Source: Nisaea sediminum
GTDB taxonomy: Bacteria; Pseudomonadota; Alphaproteobacteria; Thalassobaculales; Thalassobaculaceae
Length of the DNA: 64,000 nt
Assembly (NCBI RefSeq): GCF_014904705.1
Contig: NZ_JACZCQ010000009.1
Span: forward strand, 124,001-188,000
Direction of reading: 5' to 3'
Under the pieces are notes generated by a model. The model saw only the letters and a list, made by a program, of their open reading frames with translations. It was not told the DNA's origin and did no database searches. Shown one piece after another: positions 52,089 to 59,341 of this stretch (position 1 is its first letter; each line of letters starts with the position of its first letter). Both the position numbers and the translations under genes were made by a program.

Positions 52089-52949
52089 TCATAGCCCCTG
52101 ACCGGGGCCTTTCCCCGGTTCCTCGCCAGGCCACAGTCTGGTTGCGGCCGCGAGGTCGGGCCAGCCGATGGGCGCGCCGGCCTCGCGGGCAGCCTCGCGC
52201 TCCGGAAGCGAGGTGTTCCAGAACCCCGCGATATAGCGCTTGCCCGTGATGCCGTCGGAGTCCGGGCTGGCCAGCCATGCCGCCGGCGGTCCCATGACGG
52301 ACGGCTTGAGCATCTTCTCCCTCGGAATGCCGGCATCGGGATGGATGAAAGCGGTATCGGTTGGGCCTCCCGGAACCAGGACATTCACCGTCACGCCGGT
52401 GTCCTTGAGTTCAGCCGCCCATACGGCCGAGCTTGCCTCCAGTGCGGCTTTCAGCGGGCCGTATGGGAGGACACGCATCATGGTGATGAAGCTGGTCGTA
52501 TTGTTGATGACCCGGCCCCAGCCTCGCTCGACCATGGCGGGGACGGTGGCGCGGATCATGTGGACCGCCCCCATGAAGTTGATGCGGTAGAAGCGGTCCA
52601 TCAGATCGGGCGTCAGTTCCGTGATTGTCGGAAGGTTGGTTTCCGCATCGCCGCGAAAGCTGCTGACGCTGATGCCGGCATTGTTGAAGAGGATGTCGAC
52701 GCTGCCGAAGCGGTCAACCGTATCCCTGACGGCGCGCACACAGTCCGCTTCCTTGGAGACATCGTGCGCGAGCGCGATGGCGGATCCGTCTCCGTGCGCC
52801 TTGTTAAGGTTCTGCGCCACCTTTTCGGCAGCTGCGAGATCGATGTCTGTCACCGCGATCCTGACGCCGCGCGCCGCAACGGCGCTCGCCATGGCAGCTC
52901 CTATCCCGCCTCCGCCGCCGGTTACCATGGCTACCCTGGACTGAATCAT
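52089..52949 (-). CDS. SDR family oxidoreductase
   Basis: A 286-aa short-chain dehydrogenase. The NAD(P) loop TGGGGGIGAAMASAVAARG starts at residue 10; NNAG occurs as FNNAGIS near residue 90; the catalytic tetrad reads NTTSFITMMRVLPYGPLKAA (Ser, then Tyr-Gly-Pro-Leu-Lys). The last 60 residues form an extended tail with WNTSLPEREAAREAGAPIGW. Substrate unknown. It stands alone, high in GC, between the decayed stretch and the integrated element. Confidence 0.9.
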   Translation of the reverse strand: MIQSRVAMVTGGGGGIGAAMASAVAARGVRIAVTDIDLAAAEKVAQNLNKAHGDGSAIALAHDVSKEADCVRAVRDTVDRFGSVDILFNNAGISVSSFRGDAETNLPTITELTPDLMDRFYRINFMGAVHMIRATVPAMVERGWGRVINNTTSFITMMRVLPYGPLKAALEASSAVWAAELKDTGVTVNVLVPGGPTDTAFIHPDAGIPREKMLKPSVMGPPAAWLASPDSDGITGKRYIAGFWNTSLPEREAAREAGAPIGWPDLAAATRLWPGEEPGKGPGQGL

Positions 52950-53106
52950 TGATCTTTCTCCACAGCGCTCGGAACACAGGGTCGACTGTATCGAAATTCT
53001 TGCCGGACATGCGCGCAGAAATCAGTCGGACCCCCCCCTGATCTGGCAGAGCGGCGAAGATTATAGGGGCTGGGGAGGATCCGAAGCCGTACCCGGAAAG
53101 AAAAAA

Positions 53107-53132
53107 TGCCGGGAACCGTTAGGTTCCCGGCA
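53107..53132 (-). terminator. rho-independent terminator, minus strand
   Basis: TGCCGGGAACC (53107-53117) and GGTTCCCGGCA (53122-53132) pair perfectly with loop GTTA. On the minus strand the stem is followed by TTTTTT. It is a textbook terminator with no annotated upstream gene on that strand. Confidence 0.85.
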
Positions 53133-53177
53133 AGTTGAACAGGGAGGCTTCACGTCTGGGAGACGTAGGGTGTAGCT

Positions 53178-53202
53178 TCTCATGAAATCTCATGATTTCT
53201 CA
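53178..53202. repeat. 10-bp tandem repeat near integrase
   Basis: TCTCATGAAA (53178-53187) is followed at once by TCTCATGATT (53188-53197) and a partial third copy TCTCA (53198-53202). Short direct repeats upstream of a tyrosine integrase are typical of arm-type binding sites or an attachment core; the other end of the element is outside the window, so it cannot be checked here. Confidence 0.5.
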
Positions 53203-53333
53203 GGCGTCATAATTAATTCATAAAAATCAATTAATTATTATATTTCTTCGTTTCATGTGATTGCATAACAGGTCATGTTCGCTCATCATTCTGTGGACCA
53301 GAAATGGACCAGATCTTTGCCGATGGAGCACGC

Positions 53334-54545
53334 ATGGCAACCACCGACACCGTTTATCGGAGTGCGAAACCTCGCGCCGATCTATACGAGATCCAAGACA
53401 GCGAGGTTCGCGGGTTGGCATTGCGCGTGCATCCAACCGGCTCGAAATCGTGGTCCACGCGTTTATCAATTAGGGGCGCAGGCAGGGTCAGGCGGGATCT
53501 TGGTGCTTATCCGTCCATAGGCGTCGCACAGGCCCGGCGGATCGCGGAAGATTGGCGGAACCAAGCTCGGCGTGGGATAGACCCGCGAGATGAGTTCATC
53601 CGACCTTCAAAGCTGACACTCAAAGCTGCGGCAGATCTTTGGCTGTCGGCAAGCACCAACCGGTCAGCTGATCAATGCCGGCGTCGTCTCGAACTCCACG
53701 TACTGGGTTTTGAGAAGATCGGTGATCTTGATGTCCGAGATATCGAGCAACGTCATGTGGCTCGGCTGCTCACGCATCTGAAGACAAAGAAGCGGCTCAC
53801 TGCTGAGGTCAACCGCGTCCGAAGCACCCTCAGCGCCCTCTATTCGTGGTTGGTCACACAAGGAGAGGTGCAGGAGAACCCAGTGGCGCGGACGGCGAGG
53901 GTTGAAGAAACCAGCATCCGGAAAGCGAAGGAAGGCAACTCCAGGGTGCTGAACGTTACCGAGATAGTGAGGATCTGGCGTTCCGCCGAGCAGTTGCAGC
54001 CCATTCCACGAGCGCTCATCCGGCTGCTCATACTTGTACCGCTTCGTCGACAGGAATGGACGGAGGTCAATCGCGCCGAGGTGATCGAAATAGACGGGTA
54101 CACATGTTTGTCGCTTCCGGCTTCCCGGATGAAGGGGAGGCGCCCACATCTGGTGCCATTACCTCAGCAGGCCGTTGAGATCTTGGAGGCGATGCCACAG
54201 CTGGGGGACATGATTTTCTCGACCGATGGAGTGAGGCCATACGCTGGATGGCGATCTGCCGCCAAGGCGGCCCGTGTCTCAGCGGAACTTGATGAGCCGT
54301 GGTGCGTGCACGATCTGCGTCGGGGTGTCGCCACAGGCATGGGGGAGCTTGGCATTCCGGAAAACGTCATTGCCAGAATACTTGCTCATTCGCCAATGAG
54401 GTTGATGGGGGTGACCGCCGTGTATGATCGCTCTCAACGCCTGAGGGAGCTTAGCAATGCTCTGAACCGGTGGGCCGTATTCATCGAGCAGGAAGTGCTC
54501 GGGCGCCGAAACGTGGTGTCGCTTCCGTTGGGGCAGATCCAATGA
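53334..54545 (+). CDS. int: tyrosine-type integrase of a genomic island
   Basis: A 403-aa recombinase. Arm-binding N-terminal domain (DUF4102-like: SAKPRADLYEIQDSEVRGLA and LGAYPSIGVAQARRIAEDWR), core-binding middle, and catalytic domain with Arg238/239 (LVPLRRQEW), His326-x-x-Arg329 (HDLRRGVAT), His352 (LAHS) and Tyr364 (VYDRS); all catalytic residues are present. ATG 53334 follows GGAG; an earlier ATG at 53304 exists. It is the first gene of the element and would integrate and excise it. Stop overlaps the next gene start (ATGA). Confidence 0.92.
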   Translation: MATTDTVYRSAKPRADLYEIQDSEVRGLALRVHPTGSKSWSTRLSIRGAGRVRRDLGAYPSIGVAQARRIAEDWRNQARRGIDPRDEFIRPSKLTLKAAADLWLSASTNRSADQCRRRLELHVLGFEKIGDLDVRDIEQRHVARLLTHLKTKKRLTAEVNRVRSTLSALYSWLVTQGEVQENPVARTARVEETSIRKAKEGNSRVLNVTEIVRIWRSAEQLQPIPRALIRLLILVPLRRQEWTEVNRAEVIEIDGYTCLSLPASRMKGRRPHLVPLPQQAVEILEAMPQLGDMIFSTDGVRPYAGWRSAAKAARVSAELDEPWCVHDLRRGVATGMGELGIPENVIARILAHSPMRLMGVTAVYDRSQRLRELSNALNRWAVFIEQEVLGRRNVVSLPLGQIQ

Positions 54546-55105
54546 GCGGGTCGCGGAGGAAGCGGCTCAAAATCATCCCGGAAGATCTAATGACGATTGA
54601 AGGAACCGTTGAGGGCGGTGATCACGAAGCTCATTGCGTGATGCTGCTCTTGGGGCTTCGCGCCAAAGGCTATGAGGTCGAACTACCTCGTCACGCCTTG
54701 GATGTTCTCGGGAACGCATTCTCCGGAGCCGTTGAAGCCATCCTTGAAGGTAGAAATTCGCGAGATGTCTCTGATGCTCTTGCGAAAGGTCTTGGGGTGG
54801 TCGGCTCCAGCGGTCCGAGTGACCTACAATATTTTTCAGAGCATTGGAGATCACATCTCCGAGTAGAAGCGATAGCCTACTATCGGGCTAAGCAAGGTTT
54901 ATCCATCCGGGAAGCGGCGATCCGAGCCTCCGACGATTGGCCGGAGCTTGGTGGCGCCGATGTCATTCGCAAGGCTTGGGAGGGCCGAGCGAAGTCGTGG
55001 ACGGATGCAAATGGCCAAGTGCACAAATCTCCTCTCGTCGGCGAGCGCTGGGCAGAGAATGGTCATGGACGGGAATTGATCGAACGGTTCTCAAAGCGAA
55101 TATAG
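54542..55105 (+). CDS. integrase-coupled hypothetical protein
   Basis: A 187-aa soluble protein translated in overlap with int. It begins with basic SGSRRKRLKIIPEDLM, then EGGDHEAHCVMLLLGLRAKG. From about residue 105 it has helices 'HLRVEAIAYYRAKQGLSIRE' and AAIRASDDWPELGGADVIRK, which look like a DNA-binding helix-turn-helix. I do not recognise a named family. The coupling suggests a role in recombination directionality or integrase control. Confidence 0.7.
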   Translation: MSGSRRKRLKIIPEDLMTIEGTVEGGDHEAHCVMLLLGLRAKGYEVELPRHALDVLGNAFSGAVEAILEGRNSRDVSDALAKGLGVVGSSGPSDLQYFSEHWRSHLRVEAIAYYRAKQGLSIREAAIRASDDWPELGGADVIRKAWEGRAKSWTDANGQVHKSPLVGERWAENGHGRELIERFSKRI

Positions 55106-55209
55106 CCCCAAATCCTGCGATGATTTGTAGGGCGAGTTGCGGTCGTTTGAGCGGCTATTCGTTCTCCTGCGACGAGATGATCGTCGTTGACATGTAGAGG
55201 AGATCAACG

Positions 55210-55398
55210 ATGAGCCGTGAGCTAATGAGTGTCCAAGAGGTTTGCGACGTAGCTGGGATTAGCTGTGCAACCCTTTATCGAAGGATCGCCGCTGGCGAAC
55301 TCCGCGCTGTGAAATGTGGCCGGCGGACGTTTTTTAGAGCGGTCGATTTTCAGGATTGGGTCGAGAGCTTTCCTGCGATCGAACCCCGTGCTGCCTGA
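55210..55398 (+). CDS. AlpA-like excisionase/helix-turn-helix protein
   Basis: A 62-aa protein: MSVQEVCDVAGISCATLYRR, then IAAGELRAVKCGRRTFFRAV and the aromatic end DFQDWVESF. This is the MerR-like winged helix of AlpA/excisionase proteins in mobile elements. An AGGAG lies eight bases before the ATG. It probably bends DNA for excision or activates int. Followed by a terminator hairpin. Confidence 0.88.
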   Translation: MSRELMSVQEVCDVAGISCATLYRRIAAGELRAVKCGRRTFFRAVDFQDWVESFPAIEPRAA

Positions 55399-55411
55399 CA
55401 ATCAAAAATAA

Positions 55412-55437
55412 AAGCGGGGCTCTTCCCAGCCCCGCTT
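55412..55437. terminator. terminator after alpA-like gene
   Basis: AAGCGGGGCT (55412-55421) and AGCCCCGCTT (55428-55437) form a perfect 10-bp stem with a 6-base loop. The minus side is followed by TTTTATTTTTG; the plus side is weaker. It probably isolates the integration genes from the replication gene. Confidence 0.7.
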
Positions 55438-55562
55438 ATCACTCCCGAACAACGCCGCGCAACGCCCGCGACATCGTCACCAACACATCTGCCACCCTAC
55501 ATGGCAGTCATTAAAAAGTCAACTATTTGAGTGCGTTATGCGGCCTCATATGAGGTCGAGAT

Positions 55563-58187
55563 ATGTCTGACAAGAGAAGCGCGGAAGCGCAAACTGAACT
55601 CTCCGCGATGGGGCAAGCGGCCCTTGAATATGCAGCTCGTGGTTATTTTGTCCTGCCGTGCAGAGCGGACAAATCCTGTTTGTTGCCGGCTGTCGAAGGC
55701 GGAAATGGGGGGCACCATTTGGCGTCCCGCGATCCTGACGTCATTGAGGCATGGTGGCGGAAGTGGCCGAATGCGAACATTGGCCTAAACCTGAAAAAGT
55801 CAGGCCTCGCGGCAATCGATGTGGATGCTTACAAGCCCGAATGCGCCTGGCACGCCTTCGTTCAATTTCGGGAGTTGCCGGATACCTGGGAACAGTCGAC
55901 CCCGCGTGGGGGCAGACACTTCATTTTCAAGGACGGAGGCCAGTCGTTCAGAGGAAGCCTTTGCAAAGGCGTCGACATCAAACACGACGGATACATTCTT
56001 TTGGAGCCGTCAGAGTTTCGAGACGAGATCACAGGCGAGCTCATCGGCAAATACGTTTGCCAAAAAGACGACGAGCCGGCACCGGTTCCTGACTGGGTTC
56101 CCCGCAATACCGACGCGTCATTCGAGCCTTCCCATGGCGAAGCGCCCGATGGCTGGGATGAGATCGATGCGGACGGCCTGATGCAAGCGCTGCCCTCTGA
56201 ATTGAAATCATTGATCTGCGACGGGCAAACTGGAGATCGATCAAAAGACTTCATGCACGCCGTAGGCTGGCTCAAGGAGCTCCACATTGCGGTGGAAGAG
56301 GTCTTCGCCATCATGTCCAACCATCCGTCTGGTCCGGCTGAAAAGTACCTTGAGGGCCGAGCCGACCTTTGGCGTGAGGTCCAGCGGGCATATTCGAAGT
56401 GCAAAAGCCCGTGCGCGTCGGCGCAGACCGCGTCCTCTTCGGAGAGTGGGACAGAAAAGACGGCATTCGGATGGCGAAAAGCCTCGGAAATTGACCCGGT
56501 GCTTGATCAGCATGCCCTCATCGAAGACGTCATCCCCCGTCAAGGTGTTGTGACGGTTTATGGCCAGTCAGGGCATGGCAAGACGTTCGCCGTTATAGAT
56601 CTAGCCGGCCACATTGCGGCGGGAGTTCCGTGGCGTGGGAAAGACGTTGAGCAAGCGGCGGTAGCGTACGTGTCTTCCGAAGGCGGCAGGGCAACAGGCA
56701 ATCGCTTCCGTGCGTGGTGTAGTCGATACGGTATCTCAGACCTACCGCTCTACCAGACCGATGCGACACTTGATCTGAGGAGCTCGGAAGCTGACGTCGT
56801 TGCTCTAATCGATGAACTGCGATTGTTGGGCGAGAAAATCGGGCATCCAATTGGACTGTTGGTACTGGACACGCTCTCGAGGAACTTCGGGGGCGGTGAT
56901 GAGAATTCCAGCAGCGATATGACCAAGTTCATTAAAAATATGGATCGTGTCCGCGAAGCGATTGGATGTACGGTCCTGGCCGTCCATCACAGCGGTAAGG
57001 ACCAGGCCAGAGGTGCACGCGGCCACTCATCCCTGAGAGCCGCTGCTGACGCCGAGATTGAGATCACTTCCTCTAACGGAAGCAGAAAGATCGAAGTAAC
57101 CAAGAGCCGCGACGGCGAAACCGGAATTGCTTTTGGATTTCGTCTGGACGTCGTCGTCATGGGTAGGAACAGGAAGGGAAAAGACGTCACGACATGTGTG
57201 GCGGTCCCTGCAGACTTCGTGCAATGCGCAAGTGGGAAGCCGCGTGGTAAAGCCGATCCAGTGCTCTTGGAAGTGCTCTCGGAGATGATGGCCGAAAAAA
57301 TAGCTGACGAAAATAGTGCGCCGCTGGGCGCCAACATCCCGGTTTCTTACAAAGAGTGGCGCAATCGCTGCCTTGCTTCTCCGCGAATTGCAGATGGAGA
57401 TAACGCAGCGACGAGACGTAAGGCTTTTTTGCGCGCCCGAGATGCTCTTGCTGAAGTTGGTCAAATCGCGTTCGACCAAGAGGTCGATGCGGTTTGGGAG
57501 CCGAAGATGCCCTCAACGCTCCCGAATTCTGGGACAAGCGAGACAAGTCGCGTATCTGTCGTGTCGCGTCCCGCAGAGACCTTACGAGACAGACAAGACA
57601 CCCCCCCTTTAGGGGGGTGTTGTCTGTCGCGTTCTGCCGCTTCAAATATCGATGTGCGCTATTTTGCATGGGCACGTAGTTCTGCATTCAATATGACCCG
57701 TCTTTGTGTCACGGCAGATGCTTACGCAATTGCGCCTAAGGCGCGCAAAGTGGCTCGACCAGCCAAATTGGCCTCTAACGCGGACTACTGTTTGGGCGTG
57801 AATGCAAAAAGTCCGAGCAGCCCCAAACCAATTCCAGAGGCGAGTGCGCCGTACGCCAAAGTCAGGCATAAGAGCCTTGCTCTTGAGAACCTTTTTTGGG
57901 CCAACCGACCCTCTTCAATTGGGTATTCGTCAACAACAGTCGACGCAAGGCGAAGCCCTGCCTTGTGGAGGCGACCCCATTCTAGGGATGAGACCCCCAC
58001 AGTCGCGGCAGCACCTAGCACAAAGCAGCATGCAGCCAGGAACACGGTCAAAGGGAGCTCATTCTGCTGTGCGATGAGTGTCCCACTCAAAGTGAGCGTA
58101 GATAGCAACCCGCCGCTATTCGCGAACATCGCCACTCTACGCAGGCGCTCAGCTACCTCATCGATCTCAGGGCGGACCTTGTCATAG
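55563..58187 (+). CDS. primase/polymerase-helicase replication protein
   Basis: Open frame of 874 codons. Residues ~15-190 form a bifunctional primase/polymerase (PrimPol) domain: LEYAARGYFVLPCRADKSCL, metal motif IDVD (Asp86, Asp88) and TPRGGRHFIF (His119). Residues ~310-560 form an AAA/RepA-like helicase: Walker A GQSGHGKT (334-341), Walker B VLDTLSR (Asp436), sensor VHHSGKD. Function: autonomous or induced replication of the element. Odd: beyond about codon 680 the frame enters a strong hairpin and then runs antisense through a membrane-protein gene, with low-complexity sequence; the natural C-terminus may be near 57600 or lost by frameshift at a seven-C run. Confidence 0.82.
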   Translation: MSDKRSAEAQTELSAMGQAALEYAARGYFVLPCRADKSCLLPAVEGGNGGHHLASRDPDVIEAWWRKWPNANIGLNLKKSGLAAIDVDAYKPECAWHAFVQFRELPDTWEQSTPRGGRHFIFKDGGQSFRGSLCKGVDIKHDGYILLEPSEFRDEITGELIGKYVCQKDDEPAPVPDWVPRNTDASFEPSHGEAPDGWDEIDADGLMQALPSELKSLICDGQTGDRSKDFMHAVGWLKELHIAVEEVFAIMSNHPSGPAEKYLEGRADLWREVQRAYSKCKSPCASAQTASSSESGTEKTAFGWRKASEIDPVLDQHALIEDVIPRQGVVTVYGQSGHGKTFAVIDLAGHIAAGVPWRGKDVEQAAVAYVSSEGGRATGNRFRAWCSRYGISDLPLYQTDATLDLRSSEADVVALIDELRLLGEKIGHPIGLLVLDTLSRNFGGGDENSSSDMTKFIKNMDRVREAIGCTVLAVHHSGKDQARGARGHSSLRAAADAEIEITSSNGSRKIEVTKSRDGETGIAFGFRLDVVVMGRNRKGKDVTTCVAVPADFVQCASGKPRGKADPVLLEVLSEMMAEKIADENSAPLGANIPVSYKEWRNRCLASPRIADGDNAATRRKAFLRARDALAEVGQIAFDQEVDAVWEPKMPSTLPNSGTSETSRVSVVSRPAETLRDRQDTPPLGGCCLSRSAASNIDVRYFAWARSSAFNMTRLCVTADAYAIAPKARKVARPAKLASNADYCLGVNAKSPSSPKPIPEASAPYAKVRHKSLALENLFWANRPSSIGYSSTTVDARRSPALWRRPHSRDETPTVAAAPSTKQHAARNTVKGSSFCCAMSVPLKVSVDSNPPLFANIATLRRRSATSSISGRTLS
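57588..57628. promoter_or_regulatory. very strong hairpin at the 3' end of the replication gene
   Basis: Left arm GACAGACAA, a 2-base bulge, CACCCCCC; right arm GGGGGGTGTTGTCTGTC (57612-57628). Seventeen pairs with one bulge, loop CTTTA. Upstream (about 57530-57590) several GAGACAAG and GTCGCG blocks recur. Could be a terminator, a replication origin iteron/hairpin, or an inverted-repeat cut site for the encoded replication protein. Confidence 0.6.
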
Positions 58188-58240
58188 GCCTGCTCTATCT
58201 GCTCTTCGATGCTCTCGCTTGGATCATAAGGGTTAATCAC
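57785..58240 (-). CDS. small membrane protein with long N-terminal helix
   Basis: A 151-aa protein. Residues 1-36 are charged and helical (SESIEEQIEQAYDKVRPEID), then hydrophobic segments at about 40-85 and 120-148 (LCLTLAYGALASGIGLGLLG). The codon pattern is good, and the opposite strand carries only low-complexity frame of the replication gene, so this strand is preferred. No family recognised; helix-plus-TM layout resembles membrane effector or sensor components of defence systems, without proof. It lies 38 bp after the last gene of the minus-strand defence operon. Confidence 0.65.
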   Translation of the reverse strand: MINPYDPSESIEEQIEQAYDKVRPEIDEVAERLRRVAMFANSGGLLSTLTLSGTLIAQQNELPLTVFLAACCFVLGAAATVGVSSLEWGRLHKAGLRLASTVVDEYPIEEGRLAQKRFSRARLLCLTLAYGALASGIGLGLLGLFAFTPKQ

Positions 58241-58278
58241 GTGGCTGCCTCATTTGCCGCTAGTGAAGCAGATCCTCT

Positions 58279-59337
58279 TTACTCATCCGCATCAACGCTA
58301 CCAAATTCGGTGGCTAAGAAATCGAGGGTCGCCGGATGGGTTAGCTTGCAGACGACATTCTGGTTGGCAAATACGCCAGAGAATGTCTTTGCATCGGCAA
58401 TTGGGACAGTCTTCTTCCATTCGACGCCGACTACATAATCGGCAATTTCAGGGTCGTCCGGGTCGTGGAGGATATTCGGTTGCCGAAGGTGCACTTCGCT
58501 GAGTGATCGACCGTCCGACAGCACGAAGTCTTTGGCCATGACGGAGGGGCTTCTTACTATGCCGAAGCCAACGTAGCCTTGCCCTTTCTGATAAACGTAA
58601 ACTGGATCGCCGGCGCTAAGTTGTTCTAAGCGCTGGGAGTAGAAACGACCGTAGCCTGCGGCGATGAAGCCAAACTGCCGCATGTCTTCCCACCAGCGGA
58701 CGTTGGTGTCATCGCCGGCGTTGACGTAATAGTATCCTGTCCAGGGCGCCTTCTTTTTGCTCTCGGAGCGTTCGACAACCTGCTGCTGGTCCATCAGCCA
58801 ATCTGTGGCGAGAAGCTGCTGGCCGTTCTCTTCGAATATCGTGAAGAAGGCGGTGTTGATTGCCACACCGTGCACGTTGGCGAGGTACTTCACGATACGC
58901 TCGGACGATGCATCGAACTCGCTGGCGACGATGACCATGTTGTGGTTGCCGTTCAGGGTTTCCGGCAAGGAGGTTTCGAACCGCTCTTTGAAGGCATCCG
59001 TCAGGGACCCATTGAGCTTTCTATTCGCGATCTCGTGCACGTCTTTCGTCGTCAGCCCGGCAACCCAGCTCGCGTAGTCGAGTACCTGTGCAATGACTTC
59101 GCGCGGCGTTCTGTCCCGCTTCAGCTCGATGATCGAGAGGTCACCTTCGCGGTCGATGGCGAGAATATCAATCCGTCCGCCGTTCTCGATGGTTACTTCC
59201 CGGCCAATCACGAGAACGTCCAGGCCTACAATGCTGGGATCTTTCGCGACCCAGCCTTGCAACATGGCTTCATTGGCCAATGACGAACGCTTGACCGGGA
59301 CGAGACCGCTACCATCGATCTTGTAGAGAGTTGTCAT
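58279..59337 (-). CDS. DUF91/NucS-like nuclease fused to putative EVE/PUA-like domain
   Basis: A 352-aa protein. Residues 20-110 carry a PD-(D/E)xK nuclease centre as in NucS/DUF91: GGRIDILAI (Asp57), SIIELKR (Glu71, Lys73) and AQVLDYASWV (Gln84). Residues ~210-340 look like a PUA/EVE-type reader (GYYYVNAGDDTNVRWWEDMR, DPVYVYQKGQGYVGFGIV). EVE domains bind modified bases, so a modification-dependent nuclease is the inference. The start at 59337 lies four bases after the stop of the SIR2-like gene. Last gene of the restriction operon. Confidence 0.78.
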   Translation of the reverse strand: MTTLYKIDGSGLVPVKRSSLANEAMLQGWVAKDPSIVGLDVLVIGREVTIENGGRIDILAIDREGDLSIIELKRDRTPREVIAQVLDYASWVAGLTTKDVHEIANRKLNGSLTDAFKERFETSLPETLNGNHNMVIVASEFDASSERIVKYLANVHGVAINTAFFTIFEENGQQLLATDWLMDQQQVVERSESKKKAPWTGYYYVNAGDDTNVRWWEDMRQFGFIAAGYGRFYSQRLEQLSAGDPVYVYQKGQGYVGFGIVRSPSVMAKDFVLSDGRSLSEVHLRQPNILHDPDDPEIADYVVGVEWKKTVPIADAKTFSGVFANQNVVCKLTHPATLDFLATEFGSVDADE

Positions 59338-59341
59338 AGAG

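Larger units (their letters stand above)
53101..53230 (-). ncRNA. candidate small regulatory RNA
   Basis: On the minus strand a perfect -10 TATAAT (53242 to 53237) would start a transcript near 53230. Going down it has hairpin GAAATC-ATGA-GATTTC, hairpin ACGTCT-CCC-AGACGT, a single-stranded CCTCCCT segment able to pair with ribosome binding sites, and a perfect 11-bp terminator followed by six U. No protein gene on this strand needs that terminator. A CU-rich loop followed by a rho-independent terminator is the layout of many Hfq-type sRNAs. The -35 is weak, so the call rests on the terminator. Confidence 0.5.
52950..53333. other. intergenic region at the element border
   Basis: This 384-bp gap changes sharply from GC-rich (left) to AT-rich (right of about 53200). 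It contains an eight-C run near 53031, a strong terminator hairpin at 53107-53132, a CGTCTGGGAGACG hairpin just right of it, the tandem repeat at 53178-53202, and the integrase promoter region. It is the most probable left attachment region of the element. Confidence 0.55.

Noticed and set aside
51947-52384. 145-codon minus-strand frame overlapping the SDR 3' end
   Set aside because: Most of it is an alternative frame of the SDR gene; the remaining tail has no start signal or motif.
53178-53202. Short repeats as a CRISPR array
   Set aside because: Two and a half adjacent 10-bp copies without spacers do not make a CRISPR array, and no cas gene is present.
52950-53333. tRNA or tmRNA 3' end as integration target
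   Set aside because: Both strands were read for a T-arm and CCA end; none was found.
57187-57687. 166-codon minus-strand frame opposite the replication gene
   Set aside because: Covers the hairpin and is antisense to a conserved helicase region; no domain seen.
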